A program made the translations under genes and the position numbers. Source: Bradyrhizobium sp. SK17 (GTDB taxonomy: Bacteria > Pseudomonadota > Alphaproteobacteria > Rhizobiales > Xanthobacteraceae). From it: a stretch of 64,000 bases of DNA. The stretch spans positions 2,418,001 through 2,482,000 of the forward strand of contig NZ_CP025113.1 in assembly GCF_002831585.1 (NCBI RefSeq), written 5' to 3'. Positions 52,635-62,381 of the stretch are shown in pieces (position 1 is the first letter of the stretch; the number at the start of each line of letters is the position of its first letter). The notes under the pieces were generated by a model. The model was not told where the DNA came from and made no database searches. It saw only the letters and a program-made list of their open reading frames with translations.

Positions 52635-53552
52635 TTGGAACTGCACCAGCTTCGCTGCTTCGTGGCCGCCGCCGAGGAACTGCATTTCGGCCGCGCCGCG
52701 CAACGCTTGCAGATGATGCCGTCGGCGCTCGGCCGTCACATCAAGCTCCTGGAAGAGGATCTCGGCGCGCGGCTGTTCGCCCGCACCACGCGCGCGGTGT
52801 CGTTGACCGAAGACGGAGCCACCCTGCTGCGCGAGGGACGGGCGCTGCTCGGCCGCGCCGAGGCGATCGAGGACGGCTTTCGCCGGCGGCTGCGCAAGCC
52901 GATGGCGCGGCGTTTCCGGATCGGCGCGATCGACAGCGCCGCGGCCGGCCTGCTGCCGCCGCTGCTGCGCGATGTCCGCGCCGTCAATCCCGAGCTTGCC
53001 GTGCAACTGCTCGAGGAGAAGACCATCCGGCTGTTGCCGAAGCTGCTGTCGGGCGCGCTCGACCTCGCTTTCGTGCGCCCGCCGGCGCGGCCCGACCGGC
53101 GCATCGAGTTCGTTCCGCTGTTGCAGGAGACCGCCGTGGTGGCGCTGTCGCACAAGCACAGGCTGGCGCGGCGCAAGCAGGTCGCGTTGCCCGATATCGC
53201 GGATCAGCCCCTGATCGTGCCGGAGCGGCGCTCGCGGCCGCACAGCCACGATCTCACGACAAAGCTGTTCGACGAGGCCGGGCTGACGCCGCGCATCCAG
53301 GAGATCGCCGACGAGAAGCAGACCATCGTCAACATGGTCGCGGCGCGGCTCGGCGTCGCCATCGTGCCACGCTGGACCGCGCGGATGGCGATCCCGGGCG
53401 TGCGTTTCATTCCCCTGAGGCTCAAACGCGGCAGCGGCGCCGGCCGGCTGCCGCTCGCCGCCGCCTGGCTGAAAGGCTCCCGCGATCCGGTCCGCGACCA
53501 GGTGATCGCGGTGCTGGAGGCGAAATTGAAGCGTTACGCAAGGGAGGCGTGA
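52635..53552 (+). CDS. LysR-family regulator (TtuA-like position)
   Basis: 305 aa with a TTG start at 52635 (LELHQLRCFVAAAEELHFGRAAQRLQMMPSALGRHIKLLEEDLGARLFARTTRAVSLTEDG). HTH at residues ~18-60, effector domain with LDLAFVRPPARPDRRIEFVPLLQE. Divergent from the transporter-dehydrogenase operon, so probably its regulator. Any upstream start would fall in the repeat. Confidence 0.88.
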   Translation: MELHQLRCFVAAAEELHFGRAAQRLQMMPSALGRHIKLLEEDLGARLFARTTRAVSLTEDGATLLREGRALLGRAEAIEDGFRRRLRKPMARRFRIGAIDSAAAGLLPPLLRDVRAVNPELAVQLLEEKTIRLLPKLLSGALDLAFVRPPARPDRRIEFVPLLQETAVVALSHKHRLARRKQVALPDIADQPLIVPERRSRPHSHDLTTKLFDEAGLTPRIQEIADEKQTIVNMVAARLGVAIVPRWTARMAIPGVRFIPLRLKRGSGAGRLPLAAAWLKGSRDPVRDQVIAVLEAKLKRYAREA

Positions 53553-53555
53553 AGA

Positions 53556-53606
53556 GGTTTCGTCGTTCCGGGCTCGCGCCAAGTGGCGCGCCCCGGAATG
53601 ACGAGA
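53556..53606. repeat. short palindrome after LysR
   Basis: GTCGTTCCGGGCTCGCGCC-AAG-TGGCGCGCCCCGGAATGACGAG: 18-bp-scale imperfect stem between convergent genes. Confidence 0.75.
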
Positions 53607-53620
53607 GGAGAGACGGGCCC

Positions 53621-55024
53621 CTAACGCCGCTCAGCGCCGCCTTCTGATGCTCCTGTCTCCGCAGCGGGAAACAGCGTGGCCGCGGCGACCACACCGGCGA
53701 CCGCGCCAATGGTTGCGAGGACGAACGGAGCAGCAAACGCTGACGCCGCATCCGCCGTCACGAGCGTTGCCCCCAACGCGGCGATGCTGATGGCGAAACC
53801 GGCCTGACGGACGATCATCGTCATTGCGGACGTCATGCCGGCCTGCGCAGGCGGCGCGAGGGCCAGGGCGACGCTTCCCAGTTGCGGGTTGGCCAACGCT
53901 GCGCCAACACCGATCGTCAGCATGCCGGCCAGCGTTGCGGTGCTGCGCATTGCAGCTGCGGTGGAGAGCGCAGCGATCACCAGCAGCACGTTGCCCGATG
54001 CGACGACGCCAAAGGCGACCGCGAAGAAGCGCCGCCAGCCCCATCGGGTGACAAGGCGGCCACCCAGCGGCGGGACCAACAGCATCGGCAGTGTCGCGAC
54101 GAGCAACATCAGGCCGGCCGCTTCCATGCTCACATGCAGGCCCGCGCTCAGGAACAGCGGCAGATAGACCAATACCGCCCAGTAACCGAACTGGATCGAA
54201 GTCAACGAGGCACCGACCCCGATCATCGACGTCGCCGCGAATACACGTGGGTCGAGCACCGGATTGAGGCTGCGCCACTGTTGCCAAACGAACCCGAGTG
54301 CTGCCGCAGCGCTCGCGACCAGGCCGGCAGCCCTGATGATCGGTGACGCGTCATGTCTCAGGAGCGCATCGACCGCGAGACCCAGCGCCAGCGTCAGCAG
54401 CACGGTGCCCACGGGATCGAGGGGGCGCCCGCCGGGCTCGCGTGTCTCGGCAACGACGCGCGGCACGGCGAGGGCCAACGTCAGGCAAAACGGGATGTTG
54501 GCATAGAAGATCCAGCGCCAGCCGAACCAGGCGGCGAGCAGGCCGCCCAGCGTTGGGCCGAGAGCCATGGCGACGCCCGAGATCATCCCGATGGTGCCGA
54601 AGGCCCGCGCCCGCTGACCCTGGTGCGGGAATGCGCCGGCCACCAATGCAATGGCACCGGTGCTCAGGAAGGCCGCACCGATACCTTGCAGCACGCGTGC
54701 GGCGAGCAGCAACGGAGCACTGGTCGCCGCGCCGCAACCAATCGACGCCAGCAGAAACACGATGTTGCCGCCCAGCATCGCGCGCCGGCGACCGAAGCGA
54801 TCCGCGAGCGCGCCTGATGCCAACAGCGCGCCGGTGAGCGCCAGGCTGTAGGCGTCGATGACCCAGGCGGAGCCGGCGACGGCAAATCCGAGATCGCCGG
54901 CAATGCCCGGCATGGCGACCACGACCGCGGTCACATCGAACAGGATCAGGAATGCGCCAAGGCCGAGGACGAATGTGATCAGGTTCGATCGCTGGTGGGC
55001 GATCTCAGGTGAGCGATCGTGCAT
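53621..55024 (-). CDS. MFS exporter, DHA2-like
   Basis: 467 aa from ATG 55024. FVLGLGAFLILFDVTAVVVAMPGIAGDLGF, WVIDAYSLALTGALLASGALADRFGRRRAMLGG (motif A), LLAARVLQGIGAAFLSTGAIAL and GPTLGGLLAAWFGWRWIFYANIPF (motif C, typical of drug:H+ antiporters). Fourteen or so hydrophobic segments by eye. Substrate unknown. Start chosen because upstream residues are non-hydrophobic and lie in the next repeat. Confidence 0.88.
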   Translation of the reverse strand: MHDRSPEIAHQRSNLITFVLGLGAFLILFDVTAVVVAMPGIAGDLGFAVAGSAWVIDAYSLALTGALLASGALADRFGRRRAMLGGNIVFLLASIGCGAATSAPLLLAARVLQGIGAAFLSTGAIALVAGAFPHQGQRARAFGTIGMISGVAMALGPTLGGLLAAWFGWRWIFYANIPFCLTLALAVPRVVAETREPGGRPLDPVGTVLLTLALGLAVDALLRHDASPIIRAAGLVASAAAALGFVWQQWRSLNPVLDPRVFAATSMIGVGASLTSIQFGYWAVLVYLPLFLSAGLHVSMEAAGLMLLVATLPMLLVPPLGGRLVTRWGWRRFFAVAFGVVASGNVLLVIAALSTAAAMRSTATLAGMLTIGVGAALANPQLGSVALALAPPAQAGMTSAMTMIVRQAGFAISIAALGATLVTADAASAFAAPFVLATIGAVAGVVAAATLFPAAETGASEGGAERR

Positions 55025-55161
55025 CTCGTGCTTGCCCCGTGCCCGGATTGCGTTCGGGGCCTGTCTACGCCAATCCTGCTGACACCATGGTGGCAGCAGA
55101 ACGATACGCCCGGCGCCAAACCCGCGATGCCACCGCGTGTTCGATATCCTGAATCGAGACT

Positions 55162-55300
55162 CCACCTCCTGGTCGTCCTGGCGGAAGCCAGGACCCATTA
55201 CCCCAACTGCGCATTGTTGCGCGACGCTGGGGCGGCCGTCCCGCTCATCACCGCGTGCGGCGGCTATGGGTCCTGGCTTCCGCCAGGACGACGTGTGCGG
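55162..55300. repeat. palindromic intergenic repeat, family C, copy 3
   Basis: TGGTCGTCCTGGCGGAAGCC ... GGCTTCCGCCAGGACGACG outer arms; inner GGACCCATTACC / GGCTATGGGTCC. In the gap between the MFS and tyrC genes. Confidence 0.85.
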
Positions 55301-55318
55301 AAAGCCGCGCGCTTGAAC

Positions 55319-56251
55319 CTATTTCTTCAGATTCGCGTGCGGGCGGCCGAAGTCGGGCGCGGCGGAATCCTGGCCGATCTCGACGATGCCGCGGCGGATG
55401 GCGCGGGTGCGGGTGAAGTGGTCGAACAGCGCCTCGCCGTCGCCGCGCCGGATCGCGCGGGTCAGCTTCGACAGGTCCTCGGTGAAGGTGCCGAGCATCT
55501 CCAGCACGGCGTCCTTGTTGGCGAGGAACACGTCGCGCCACATCGTGGGGTCAGAGGCCGCGATGCGGGTGAAGTCACGGAAGCCGCCGGCAGAGAACTT
55601 GATCACCTCGGATTCCGTCACCTGCGCCAGCTCGTCGGCGGTGCCGACGATGGTGTAGGCGATCAGATGCGGCAGATGGCTGGTGATCGCGAGCACGAGG
55701 TCATGATGATCCGGCGTCATGATCTCGACCTTGGCGCCGAGCGCGGCCCAGAACGTGCGCAGCCGGTCGGTCGCGGCCGGATCGGTGCCTTCGGGCGGGG
55801 TCAGGATGCACCAGCGGTTGATGAACAGCTCGGCGAAGCCGGAATCCGGACCGGAATGTTCGGTGCCGGCCACCGGATGCGCGGGGACGAAGTGCACGCC
55901 CTGCGGCAGGTGCGGACCCATGTCCCTGACCACGGCGCCCTTCACCGAGCCGACGTCGGAGACGATGGCGCCGGGCTTCAGATGCGCGGCAATCTCGGCC
56001 GCGACCGGACCGCAGGCGCCGACCGGGATGCAGAGGATGACGAGGTCGGCGTCCCTGACGGCCTCGACATTGGTCGCGACGACGCGGTCGACGATGCCGA
56101 GCTCGGCGACGTGCGCGCGGGTCTTCTCCGAGCGCGCGGTGGTGACGATCTCGCCGACCAGGCCTTGCGCGCGGGCGCCACGCGCGATCGAGCCGCCGAT
56201 CAGGCCGAAGCCGATCAGCGCGATGCGGTTGAAGAGCGGAGCCGTGGTCAC
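55319..56251 (-). CDS. tyrC: prephenate/arogenate dehydrogenase
   Basis: 310 aa, GTG start at 56251. NAD-binding IALIGFGLIGGSIARGARAQG, IPVGACGPVAAEIAAHLKPGAIVSDVGSVKGAVV, VPAHPVAGTEHSGPDSGFAELFINRWCILTP (HPxxG catalytic region), ITSHLPHLIAYTIVG and FSAGGFRDFTRIAASDPTMWRDVF. Makes 4-hydroxyphenylpyruvate or tyrosine. Last gene of the CM-hisC-tyrC operon; 4-nt gap to hisC. Confidence 0.94.
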   Translation of the reverse strand: MTTAPLFNRIALIGFGLIGGSIARGARAQGLVGEIVTTARSEKTRAHVAELGIVDRVVATNVEAVRDADLVILCIPVGACGPVAAEIAAHLKPGAIVSDVGSVKGAVVRDMGPHLPQGVHFVPAHPVAGTEHSGPDSGFAELFINRWCILTPPEGTDPAATDRLRTFWAALGAKVEIMTPDHHDLVLAITSHLPHLIAYTIVGTADELAQVTESEVIKFSAGGFRDFTRIAASDPTMWRDVFLANKDAVLEMLGTFTEDLSKLTRAIRRGDGEALFDHFTRTRAIRRGIVEIGQDSAAPDFGRPHANLKK

Positions 56252-56255
56252 GATG

Positions 56256-57356
56256 TCACTTTCCGGCCAGGAAGTCGCGCAGCCCCTCGACCACGAGGCG
56301 GTTGGCTTCCTCGGTGCCAATGGTCATGCGCAGCGCATGCGGCAGCTTGTAATTGTTGAGCGCGCGCAGCACGAGGCCGCGCCGCGTCAGGTACGCGTCG
56401 GCTTCGGCGGCGGTCTTGCCCTGGTCGGTCGGGAAGTGGATCAGCACGAAATTGGCGACGCTCGGCGTCACCTTGAGTCCGAGCTTGCCGATCTCCTCGG
56501 TCAGCCAGTTGCGCCACTGCTCGGTGTGGGTGCGCGACATCTGCACATGCGCGGCGTCCTCGATCGCCGCCACCGCCGCCAGCATCGCCGGGGTCGTGAC
56601 GTTGAACGGGCCGCGGATCCGGTTGCAGGCATCGACGATATGCGCCGGGCCGAACATCCAGCCGATCCGCAGTGCGGCAAGGCCGTGGATCTTGGAGAAA
56701 GTGTGCGTCACCACCGTGTTGTCGGTGGTCGCGACCAGCTCGATGCCGAGCTCATAGTCGTTGCGCGAGACGTAGTCGGCGTAAGCCGCGTCGAGCACCA
56801 GCAGCACATGCGAGGGCAGCGCCGCGCGCAGCCGCTTGACCTCGTCGAACGGGATATAGGTGCCGGTCGGATTGTTCGGGTTGGCGAGCCAGACCAGTTT
56901 CGTGCGCGGCGTCACCACCTTGAGGATGGCGTCGACGTCGGCGGTGAAATTGCTCTCGGCCGCGATCACGTTCCTGGCGCCGTTCGCCATGGTGGCGATC
57001 GGGTAGACCAGGAAGCCGTGGGTGGTCGAGATCGCCTCGTCGCCGGGCGCGAGATAGGTGTGGGCCAAGAGATTGAGGATCTCGTCGGAGCCGGCGCCGC
57101 AGATGATGCGGTCGGGATCGAGGCCGTAGGCACGGCCGATCGCCTCGCGCAGCACCCGCGAGGTGCCCTCCGGATAGTCCTCGAGATGGTCAGCCGCGGC
57201 CTTGTAGGCGGCGATCGCCTTCGGCGACGGGCCGAACGGCGTCTCGTTGGCGGACAGCTTGAACACCTTGCGGCCCGGTTCCGGCACCGGGCTCTTGCCG
57301 GGCGTGTAGGGCGCAATATCGAGAATGCCGGGATTCGGCACGGGGCGGGACATCAT
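56256..57356 (-). CDS. hisC: histidinol-phosphate/aromatic aminotransferase (HisC family)
   Basis: 366 aa. PLP enzyme fold type [82 protein letters not shown] (Schiff-base Lys). The location between chorismate mutase and tyrC indicates that it acts on prephenate/aromatic keto acids as well as, or instead of, histidinol phosphate. Confidence 0.93.
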   Translation of the reverse strand: MMSRPVPNPGILDIAPYTPGKSPVPEPGRKVFKLSANETPFGPSPKAIAAYKAAADHLEDYPEGTSRVLREAIGRAYGLDPDRIICGAGSDEILNLLAHTYLAPGDEAISTTHGFLVYPIATMANGARNVIAAESNFTADVDAILKVVTPRTKLVWLANPNNPTGTYIPFDEVKRLRAALPSHVLLVLDAAYADYVSRNDYELGIELVATTDNTVVTHTFSKIHGLAALRIGWMFGPAHIVDACNRIRGPFNVTTPAMLAAVAAIEDAAHVQMSRTHTEQWRNWLTEEIGKLGLKVTPSVANFVLIHFPTDQGKTAAEADAYLTRRGLVLRALNNYKLPHALRMTIGTEEANRLVVEGLRDFLAGK

Positions 57357-57389
57357 CTACTCCGGATATACGGACGGCTGGTCCTGAGT

Positions 57390-58238
57390 TCAGGTCCTGG
57401 CCGATCCGTTAGAGGGCACCGTATAGCGCGTTGCGTGGCTGCCGACGAGGGCCGATGAGCGCACCGAGGCGCCGGCCTTGATCAGGGCGAGCTTGATGGC
57501 CTCGAAACCGTGCCCGGTGACCGAGACCAGCAGCGCGGCGCCGTCGAAGGCGGTGTCGGGGACCGCGACGATCTCGGCCAGCGGCGCCAGTGCGCGGGCG
57601 ACGTCGGCATTCCAGCCGGAGACGCGCACGCTCCAGGTCTGCACCTCGGTCACCATGGCATCGTCGGCGACCCGCGAGATCACGAACACCGGCAGCGCGG
57701 CGGGATGGTCGGCGCGCTCGAGGAACGGCACCCGCGCGATGATCTTCGGAGCGCCGTCGGCCTCCAGCGCATTCCACCACGGCGAGCGGCTTGCGACCGC
57801 GGAGACCAGCGCGAGGTCGCCCTTCGACTTCGCCGCCGCCTCGACCGCGGCCTGCGCACTGAAATGCGAGACGTAGGGCACCACGAAGCCGAAGTGAAAC
57901 CGCGCCGAGTCGCGCATCGCCGACTCGCCGATGGACACGTCGGCATGCACCGAGAACGGCGCCTGCACATAGGTGAAGGTCGAGATGATGACGCGCCAGA
58001 TGCTCTCGATGGTGTCGAGCGGCAGGATGCCGCGATGACGCTGCACCAGCTCGCGCATCATGCTGGCCTCGCGCGCCGGACGGAACGCCGAGCCCACCTC
58101 CTGGGTCTTCTTGACCTGGATCAGGCGGTCGATGATGTCGCCGCGCGCCATCAGCAGGCGATGCACCTGCTCGTCGATCGCATCGATCTCCTTGCGCAGC
58201 TCCTGCAACGTGGGCGGCGACGGGGGTGGGTTGGACAT
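57390..58238 (-). CDS. chorismate mutase with a second, PDT-like C-terminal domain
   Basis: 282 aa from ATG 58238. Residues ~10-95: AroQ-type mutase (LQELRKEIDAIDEQVHRLLMARGDIIDRLIQVKKTQEVGSAFRPAREASMMRELVQRH, SIWRVIISTF). Residues ~105-282: a separate alpha/beta region (ARFHFGFVVPYVSHFSAQAAVEAAAKSKGDLALVSAVASRSPWWNALE, PKIIARVPFLER, PVFVISRVADD, VQTWSVRVSGWNADV). It recalls the type-2 periplasmic-binding layout of prephenate dehydratase plus its regulatory region, but the catalytic TRF motif is absent. First gene of the aromatic operon. Confidence 0.85.
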   Translation of the reverse strand: MSNPPPSPPTLQELRKEIDAIDEQVHRLLMARGDIIDRLIQVKKTQEVGSAFRPAREASMMRELVQRHRGILPLDTIESIWRVIISTFTYVQAPFSVHADVSIGESAMRDSARFHFGFVVPYVSHFSAQAAVEAAAKSKGDLALVSAVASRSPWWNALEADGAPKIIARVPFLERADHPAALPVFVISRVADDAMVTEVQTWSVRVSGWNADVARALAPLAEIVAVPDTAFDGAALLVSVTGHGFEAIKLALIKAGASVRSSALVGSHATRYTVPSNGSART

Positions 58239-58420
58239 GCTCTCGAACCTTGTCGTCAGGGCGACCCGATGCCGCCGCGGACAGGGTCCCTGATTAGGAA
58301 AGACGGCCAGCGAAAGCAAAGAGAAACGTCGCAGCCGTGCGTTGCGCAATCGGTTAACCAATCGGCCGGCGACGGGGCTGGCTTGACGGCGGGGGACCCC
58401 GGGACTAGGTTCCGGCTACT

Positions 58421-58474
58421 CCGTGGTCATTTGAGCCGGCCGGCTTGCAGCCACGTTAAACAACTCGCTAAACA
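58421..58474 (+). promoter_or_regulatory. SAM-II riboswitch (metA RNA type)
   Basis: CCGTGGTCATTTGAGCCGGC (58421-58440) directly followed by CGGCTTGCAGCCACG (58441-58455), TTAAACAA (58456-58463) and GCTAAACA (58467-58474). This is the conserved SAM-II core: P1 GTGG/CCAC stem with the GCCGGCCGGC / pseudoknot and A-rich segments. Senses S-adenosylmethionine; lies 100 nt before metX. Confidence 0.9.
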
Positions 58475-58523
58475 GGCCGGGGACAGTCAGCTCCCGGCCG
58501 AACCTTTGTTCAGGCCGGTTTTT
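58475..58523 (+). terminator. alternative hairpins and intrinsic terminator after the riboswitch
   Basis: Hairpin 1: GGCCGGG (58475-58481) / CCCGGCC (58493-58499). Hairpin 2: CGGCCGAAC (58496-58504) / GTTC-A-GGCCG (58508-58517), loop CTTT, followed by GTTTTTT. They share 58496-58499, so only one can form. Hairpin 2 is a classical terminator, which makes transcriptional control likely. Confidence 0.75.
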
Positions 58524-58574
58524 TGTGGCCTGAGGTCCGCTGAAGCCCTCGCGCGCGGGGGCAGGGTCGCCTAG

Positions 58575-59783
58575 ATGAGCAACGTGCGTCCGATACCGAG
58601 CCAGCAAACCCAGAGCGATGATCGCGCCCATGAGGCCGATCACCCGTCGTCATTGGTGGCGAAGTTCGGCACGGACCAGCCGCTCAAGCTCGATTGCGGC
58701 GTCGATCTCGCGCCGTTCCAGATCGCCTACCAGACCTATGGCGAGCTCAATGCCGACAGGTCCAACGCGATCCTGATCTGCCATGCGCTGACCGGCGACC
58801 AGCACGTCAACAACATTCACCCCGTCACCGGCAAGCCGGGCTGGTGGGACACCATGGTCGGTGCGGGCAAGCCGCTCGATCCCGACAAATACTTCATCAT
58901 CTGCTCCAACGTGATCGGCGGCTGCATGGGCTCGACCGGGCCTGCGTCGCGCAATCCGGCGACCGGCAAGGTGTGGGGGCTCGATTTCCCGATCATCACC
59001 ATCCCCGACATGGTGCGCGCGCAGGCGATGCTGATCGATCGGCTCGGCATCACGACGCTGTTCTGCGTGGTCGGCGGCTCGATGGGCGGCATGCAGGCCC
59101 TGCAATGGACCGCGGCCTATCCGGAGCGCGTGTTCGCGACGCTCGCGATCGCCTGCTCGACCCGCCACTCGGCGCAGAACATCGCGTTCCACGAGCTCGG
59201 ACGCCAGGCCGTGATGGCCGATCCGGACTGGCGCGGCGGCCGCTATGTCGACGAGGACACCCATCCGCATCGCGGTCTCGCGGTGGCGCGCATGGCCGCG
59301 CACATCACCTATCTGTCGGACGCGGCGCTGCATCGGAAATTCGGACGGCGGATGCAGGATCGCGAGCTGCCGACCTTCTCGTTCGACGCGGACTTCCAGG
59401 TCGAGAGCTATCTGCGTTACCAGGGCTCGTCCTTTGTCGAGCGCTTCGACGCCAATTCCTATCTCTACCTGACGCGCGCGATGGACTATTTCGACATCGC
59501 GGCCGACCACAACGGCGTGCTGGCGAAAGCGTTTGCCGGCATCAAGACGCGGTTCTGCGTGGTGTCGTTCACCAGCGACTGGCTGTTTCCGACCTCGGAA
59601 TCGCGTGCGCTGGTGCATGCGCTGAACGCGTCGAGCGCGCGGGTGTCATTCGCCGAGATCGAGACCGATCGAGGCCACGACGCCTTCCTGCTCGATGTGC
59701 CCGAATTCCTGGAGATCTCCCGCGCCTTCCTGCTGGCGGCAGGCAAGGCGCACGGATTGAACGAGGGCGACGCCCGGTCATGA
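58575..59783 (+). CDS. metX: homoserine O-acetyltransferase MetX
   Basis: 402 aa. Alpha/beta-hydrolase fold: [77 protein letters not shown], nucleophile [14 protein letters not shown], late Asp in FTSDWLFP and His in [10 protein letters not shown]. Acetylates homoserine in methionine synthesis; the SAM-II riboswitch 100 nt before it gives feedback control. Overlaps metW by ATGA. Confidence 0.97.
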   Translation: MSNVRPIPSQQTQSDDRAHEADHPSSLVAKFGTDQPLKLDCGVDLAPFQIAYQTYGELNADRSNAILICHALTGDQHVNNIHPVTGKPGWWDTMVGAGKPLDPDKYFIICSNVIGGCMGSTGPASRNPATGKVWGLDFPIITIPDMVRAQAMLIDRLGITTLFCVVGGSMGGMQALQWTAAYPERVFATLAIACSTRHSAQNIAFHELGRQAVMADPDWRGGRYVDEDTHPHRGLAVARMAAHITYLSDAALHRKFGRRMQDRELPTFSFDADFQVESYLRYQGSSFVERFDANSYLYLTRAMDYFDIAADHNGVLAKAFAGIKTRFCVVSFTSDWLFPTSESRALVHALNASSARVSFAEIETDRGHDAFLLDVPEFLEISRAFLLAAGKAHGLNEGDARS

Positions 59784-60454
59784 GCCTGCAGCAGACATTG
59801 CCGTTGCCCGGCGTCGCGCCGGAGCGGACCGGCGGCGGCTCTCGCAGGGACCATCTGCTGGTCGCCGAGATGGTGCGGCCGGGATCGCGCGTGCTCGATG
59901 TCGGCTGCGGCGATGGCGAACTGCTGCAACTGCTGGAGAGCCGCGGCATCGACGGCCGCGGCATCGAGCTGTCGCGCGAAGGCGTCAACGGCTGCGTCGC
60001 CAAGGGGCTCGCGGTGGTGCAGGGCGATGCCGACACCGACCTCGTCAATTATCCCGATGATGCGTTCGACTATGTGATCCTGTCGCAGACCTTGCAGGCG
60101 ACGCGGCAGCCGAAGGTCGTGCTGGAAAATCTGCTGCGCATCGGCCAGCGCGCCATCGTCTCGTTCCCGAATTTCGGATTCTGGAAGATGCGGCTGCAAC
60201 TCCTGATCGGCGGTCACATGCCGCGGACCGAGAATCTGCCGGCGAGTTGGTACGACACCTCGAACATCCATTTCTGCACCATCAAGGATTTCGTGCAGCT
60301 CTGCGAGGAGATCAACGTCAAGATGGAGCGCGCGGTGGCGCTCGATCTCTATGGCCGCCCGGTGCCGCTCAACCTGCCATGGTGGGTCTGGAACATGTTC
60401 GGCGAGCAGGGCGTATTCCTGCTCAGCCGCGGCGGGCAGACGCCTGGGCGATAA
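59780..60454 (+). CDS. metW: methionine biosynthesis protein MetW
   Basis: 224 aa, ATG overlapping the metX stop. SAM-methyltransferase-like fold with [82 protein letters not shown] and [17 protein letters not shown]. Partner needed for full MetX activity in many bacteria. Confidence 0.95.
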   Translation: MSLQQTLPLPGVAPERTGGGSRRDHLLVAEMVRPGSRVLDVGCGDGELLQLLESRGIDGRGIELSREGVNGCVAKGLAVVQGDADTDLVNYPDDAFDYVILSQTLQATRQPKVVLENLLRIGQRAIVSFPNFGFWKMRLQLLIGGHMPRTENLPASWYDTSNIHFCTIKDFVQLCEEINVKMERAVALDLYGRPVPLNLPWWVWNMFGEQGVFLLSRGGQTPGR

Positions 60455-60461
60455 CTTACCG

Positions 60462-60565
60462 CCGTCATTCCGGGGCACGCGAAGCGTGAGCCCGGAATCC
60501 ATCGGGCCGCAAACTCCGTGGATGAATGGATTTCGGGCTCGATGCTGCGCATCGCCCCGGAATGA
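60462..60565. repeat. palindromic intergenic repeat between metW and hydrolase
   Basis: CCGTCATTCCGGGGCACGCG ... GCATCGCCCCGGAATGACGG outer arms; inner CCCGGAATCCAT / ATGGATTTCGGGC. Between convergent genes. Confidence 0.85.
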
Positions 60566-60569
60566 CGGC

Positions 60570-61442
60570 TTAGACCGGCGCTGCCACCAGCGACCGCGGA
60601 TCGCGCACCGGCCAACGCCCGGCCTCGACCAGCGCGATGAAGCGCTCCACCATCTCGTTGAACAGCGCCGGCTCCTCGAGGTTGAGCACGTGACCTGATT
60701 TGGGGAAGAACGACAGGCCGGCGGCCGGCAGATGCTGCTTCAGGAACAGGCTCGGCGCGATGCAATTGTCGTCCTCGTCGCCGCACAGGATCAGCGCCGG
60801 CGTCGCCGCGCGCTTGATGGCGTCGGTCATGGTATAGATCGAGGGCCTGCCGCCTTGAAAGCTGCGCATCGTGTTGGCCGAGCCCTTGGCGTCGTGGCGC
60901 GCCAGCGCGGCATAGAAATCGGCGTGGCCGCGCGGATCCTTGACCAGGAACGGAATCCGGCCCGGCGCCTCGCGCGTCACCTTGGCGACCTCGACCGAGC
61001 CGATGCTCTCGAGCTGCTCGGCATTGGCGCGGCATTGCGCGCGGAACGCACCGAGATTCTCGAGGCTCGAGCCGGAGCCGACGGCGGCGAGCGTCATCGA
61101 CAGCGCGCGCTCCGGCGCATTCAGCGCGACCTGCAGCGACGAATAGGAGCCCATCGAGAGGCCGACGAAATGCGCTTTCGCAATGTCGAGATGGTCGAGC
61201 ACCGCGAGCGCGTCGGCGTAGAAATGTTGGTAAGTATAGACATCGGCGTTCGGCGGCACGTCCGACGGCGTGTAGCCGCGCGCCGAATAGGCGATGCAGC
61301 GGTGGCCGCGCGAGAAGTAGCGCAGCTGCGGTTCCCAATTGGTGTGATCGGCTGCGAACTCGTGCAGGAAGATGATCGGGGTCCCGCTGCCTGCCTCCTC
61401 GAAATGGAGGCGGACATGATCTTTCGTGGTGGCGTGGGGCAT
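60570..61442 (-). CDS. alpha/beta-fold hydrolase
   Basis: 290 aa from ATG 61442 (GAGGAGA upstream). IIFLHEFAADHTNWEPQLRYFSRGHRCIAYSARGYTPSD (oxyanion region, HE instead of HG), nucleophile AHFVGLSMGSYSSLQVAL (G-L-S-M-G), acid LILCGDEDDNCI, His FPKSGHVLNLEEP. Similar to 3-oxoadipate enol-lactonase-type/esterase hydrolases; substrate unknown. Confidence 0.9.
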   Translation of the reverse strand: MPHATTKDHVRLHFEEAGSGTPIIFLHEFAADHTNWEPQLRYFSRGHRCIAYSARGYTPSDVPPNADVYTYQHFYADALAVLDHLDIAKAHFVGLSMGSYSSLQVALNAPERALSMTLAAVGSGSSLENLGAFRAQCRANAEQLESIGSVEVAKVTREAPGRIPFLVKDPRGHADFYAALARHDAKGSANTMRSFQGGRPSIYTMTDAIKRAATPALILCGDEDDNCIAPSLFLKQHLPAAGLSFFPKSGHVLNLEEPALFNEMVERFIALVEAGRWPVRDPRSLVAAPV

Positions 61443-61672
61443 TGGAATTCTCCTCTCGTTGGCCGGTCCCAGATTTGCAATTAATTTCCGCGGCGGCAAT
61501 GCGGCAGTTCTGACTATTTTCGTCACGGAATCTGCGCGGAATGACCCAGAAATCGTTTTCGTGCCGTCACACGAAATCCTGCTCCCGCCACATCCCGACT
61601 TTCAAACCCACCGCCGCGTTTCGCAGGGAACGCGACGGGGAAGCGGGGGCGTTACAGAGGATCTCGTGAAGT

Positions 61673-62338
61673 ATGGTTCAGTTGCTTGCGTATCGCCGGT
61701 CGCTTCGTGTTTTGGCGCTGGCTCTGTGTTCGCTCACTCTCGCCGCCGTTTCGGTCTCTTCGGCATCCGCCCGTCCGTACCATCATCGTCACGCGCATTC
61801 GGCCCATGCCGGTCATCACGCGCACCATCATGTCCGTCATCACGTCAGGCACGCAGCGCGGCTGTCGCGTGCCGAGCGCCGCGCACGGACGCAGGAGACC
61901 GGCGGTTTCGCCGAGGCCAATGCAGCCGTGATGCCCGGCGCTGAGACCATGCCGAACACTGGCGGCGTGGACGCTGCGAGCGGGTTCGGCTCATCCGGCA
62001 TCGTCGCCACGGCGCGCCGCTATCTCGGCGGCAACCCGACCGGCCGCTCCAGCCTGTGGTGCGCGCGTTTCATGAACATGGTGTTGCAGCAGACCGGCCA
62101 TCGTGGCACCGGCTCCGACATGGCGAGCTCGTTCGCCAAATATGGTACGCGAGTGTCCGGACCGCAGGTCGGCGCGATCGCCGTGATGGGCCGCCGCGGC
62201 GGCGGCCACGTCGGTATCATCACCGGCGTCGATGCCAAGGGCAATCCGATCATGATCTCGGGCAACAGCGGCCGCCGCGTCCGCGAGGCGCCGGTGTCGC
62301 GCGGCCGGATCTACGCCTACGTGATGCCGACGAACTGA
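61673..62338 (+). CDS. secreted His-rich CHAP/NlpC-like protein (TIGR02594-like)
   Basis: 221 aa. Signal peptide-like MVQLLAYRRSLRVLALALCSLTLAAVSVSSASA; His-rich 37-60 (HHRHAHSAHAGHHAHHHVRHH); linker; then a catalytic-type domain with C130 in SSLWCARFMNMVLQQTGHRGTGSDMASSF and H179 in GRRGGGHVGIITGVDAKGNPIMISGNSG. The Cys/His pair fits CHAP/NlpC cysteine peptidase folds. Likely periplasmic, peptidoglycan-related; the His stretch could bind Zn/Ni. Convergent with the TIR gene, 43 nt apart. Confidence 0.85.
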   Translation: MVQLLAYRRSLRVLALALCSLTLAAVSVSSASARPYHHRHAHSAHAGHHAHHHVRHHVRHAARLSRAERRARTQETGGFAEANAAVMPGAETMPNTGGVDAASGFGSSGIVATARRYLGGNPTGRSSLWCARFMNMVLQQTGHRGTGSDMASSFAKYGTRVSGPQVGAIAVMGRRGGGHVGIITGVDAKGNPIMISGNSGRRVREAPVSRGRIYAYVMPTN

Positions 62339-62381
62339 GGCGCGACCATCCACCTCTCCTCCGGACGCGGAGGAGGGGACC

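Noticed and set aside
58694..59779. Upstream extension of metW in the same frame
   Set aside because: It is the shadow of metX; metW starts at the ATGA overlap at 59780.
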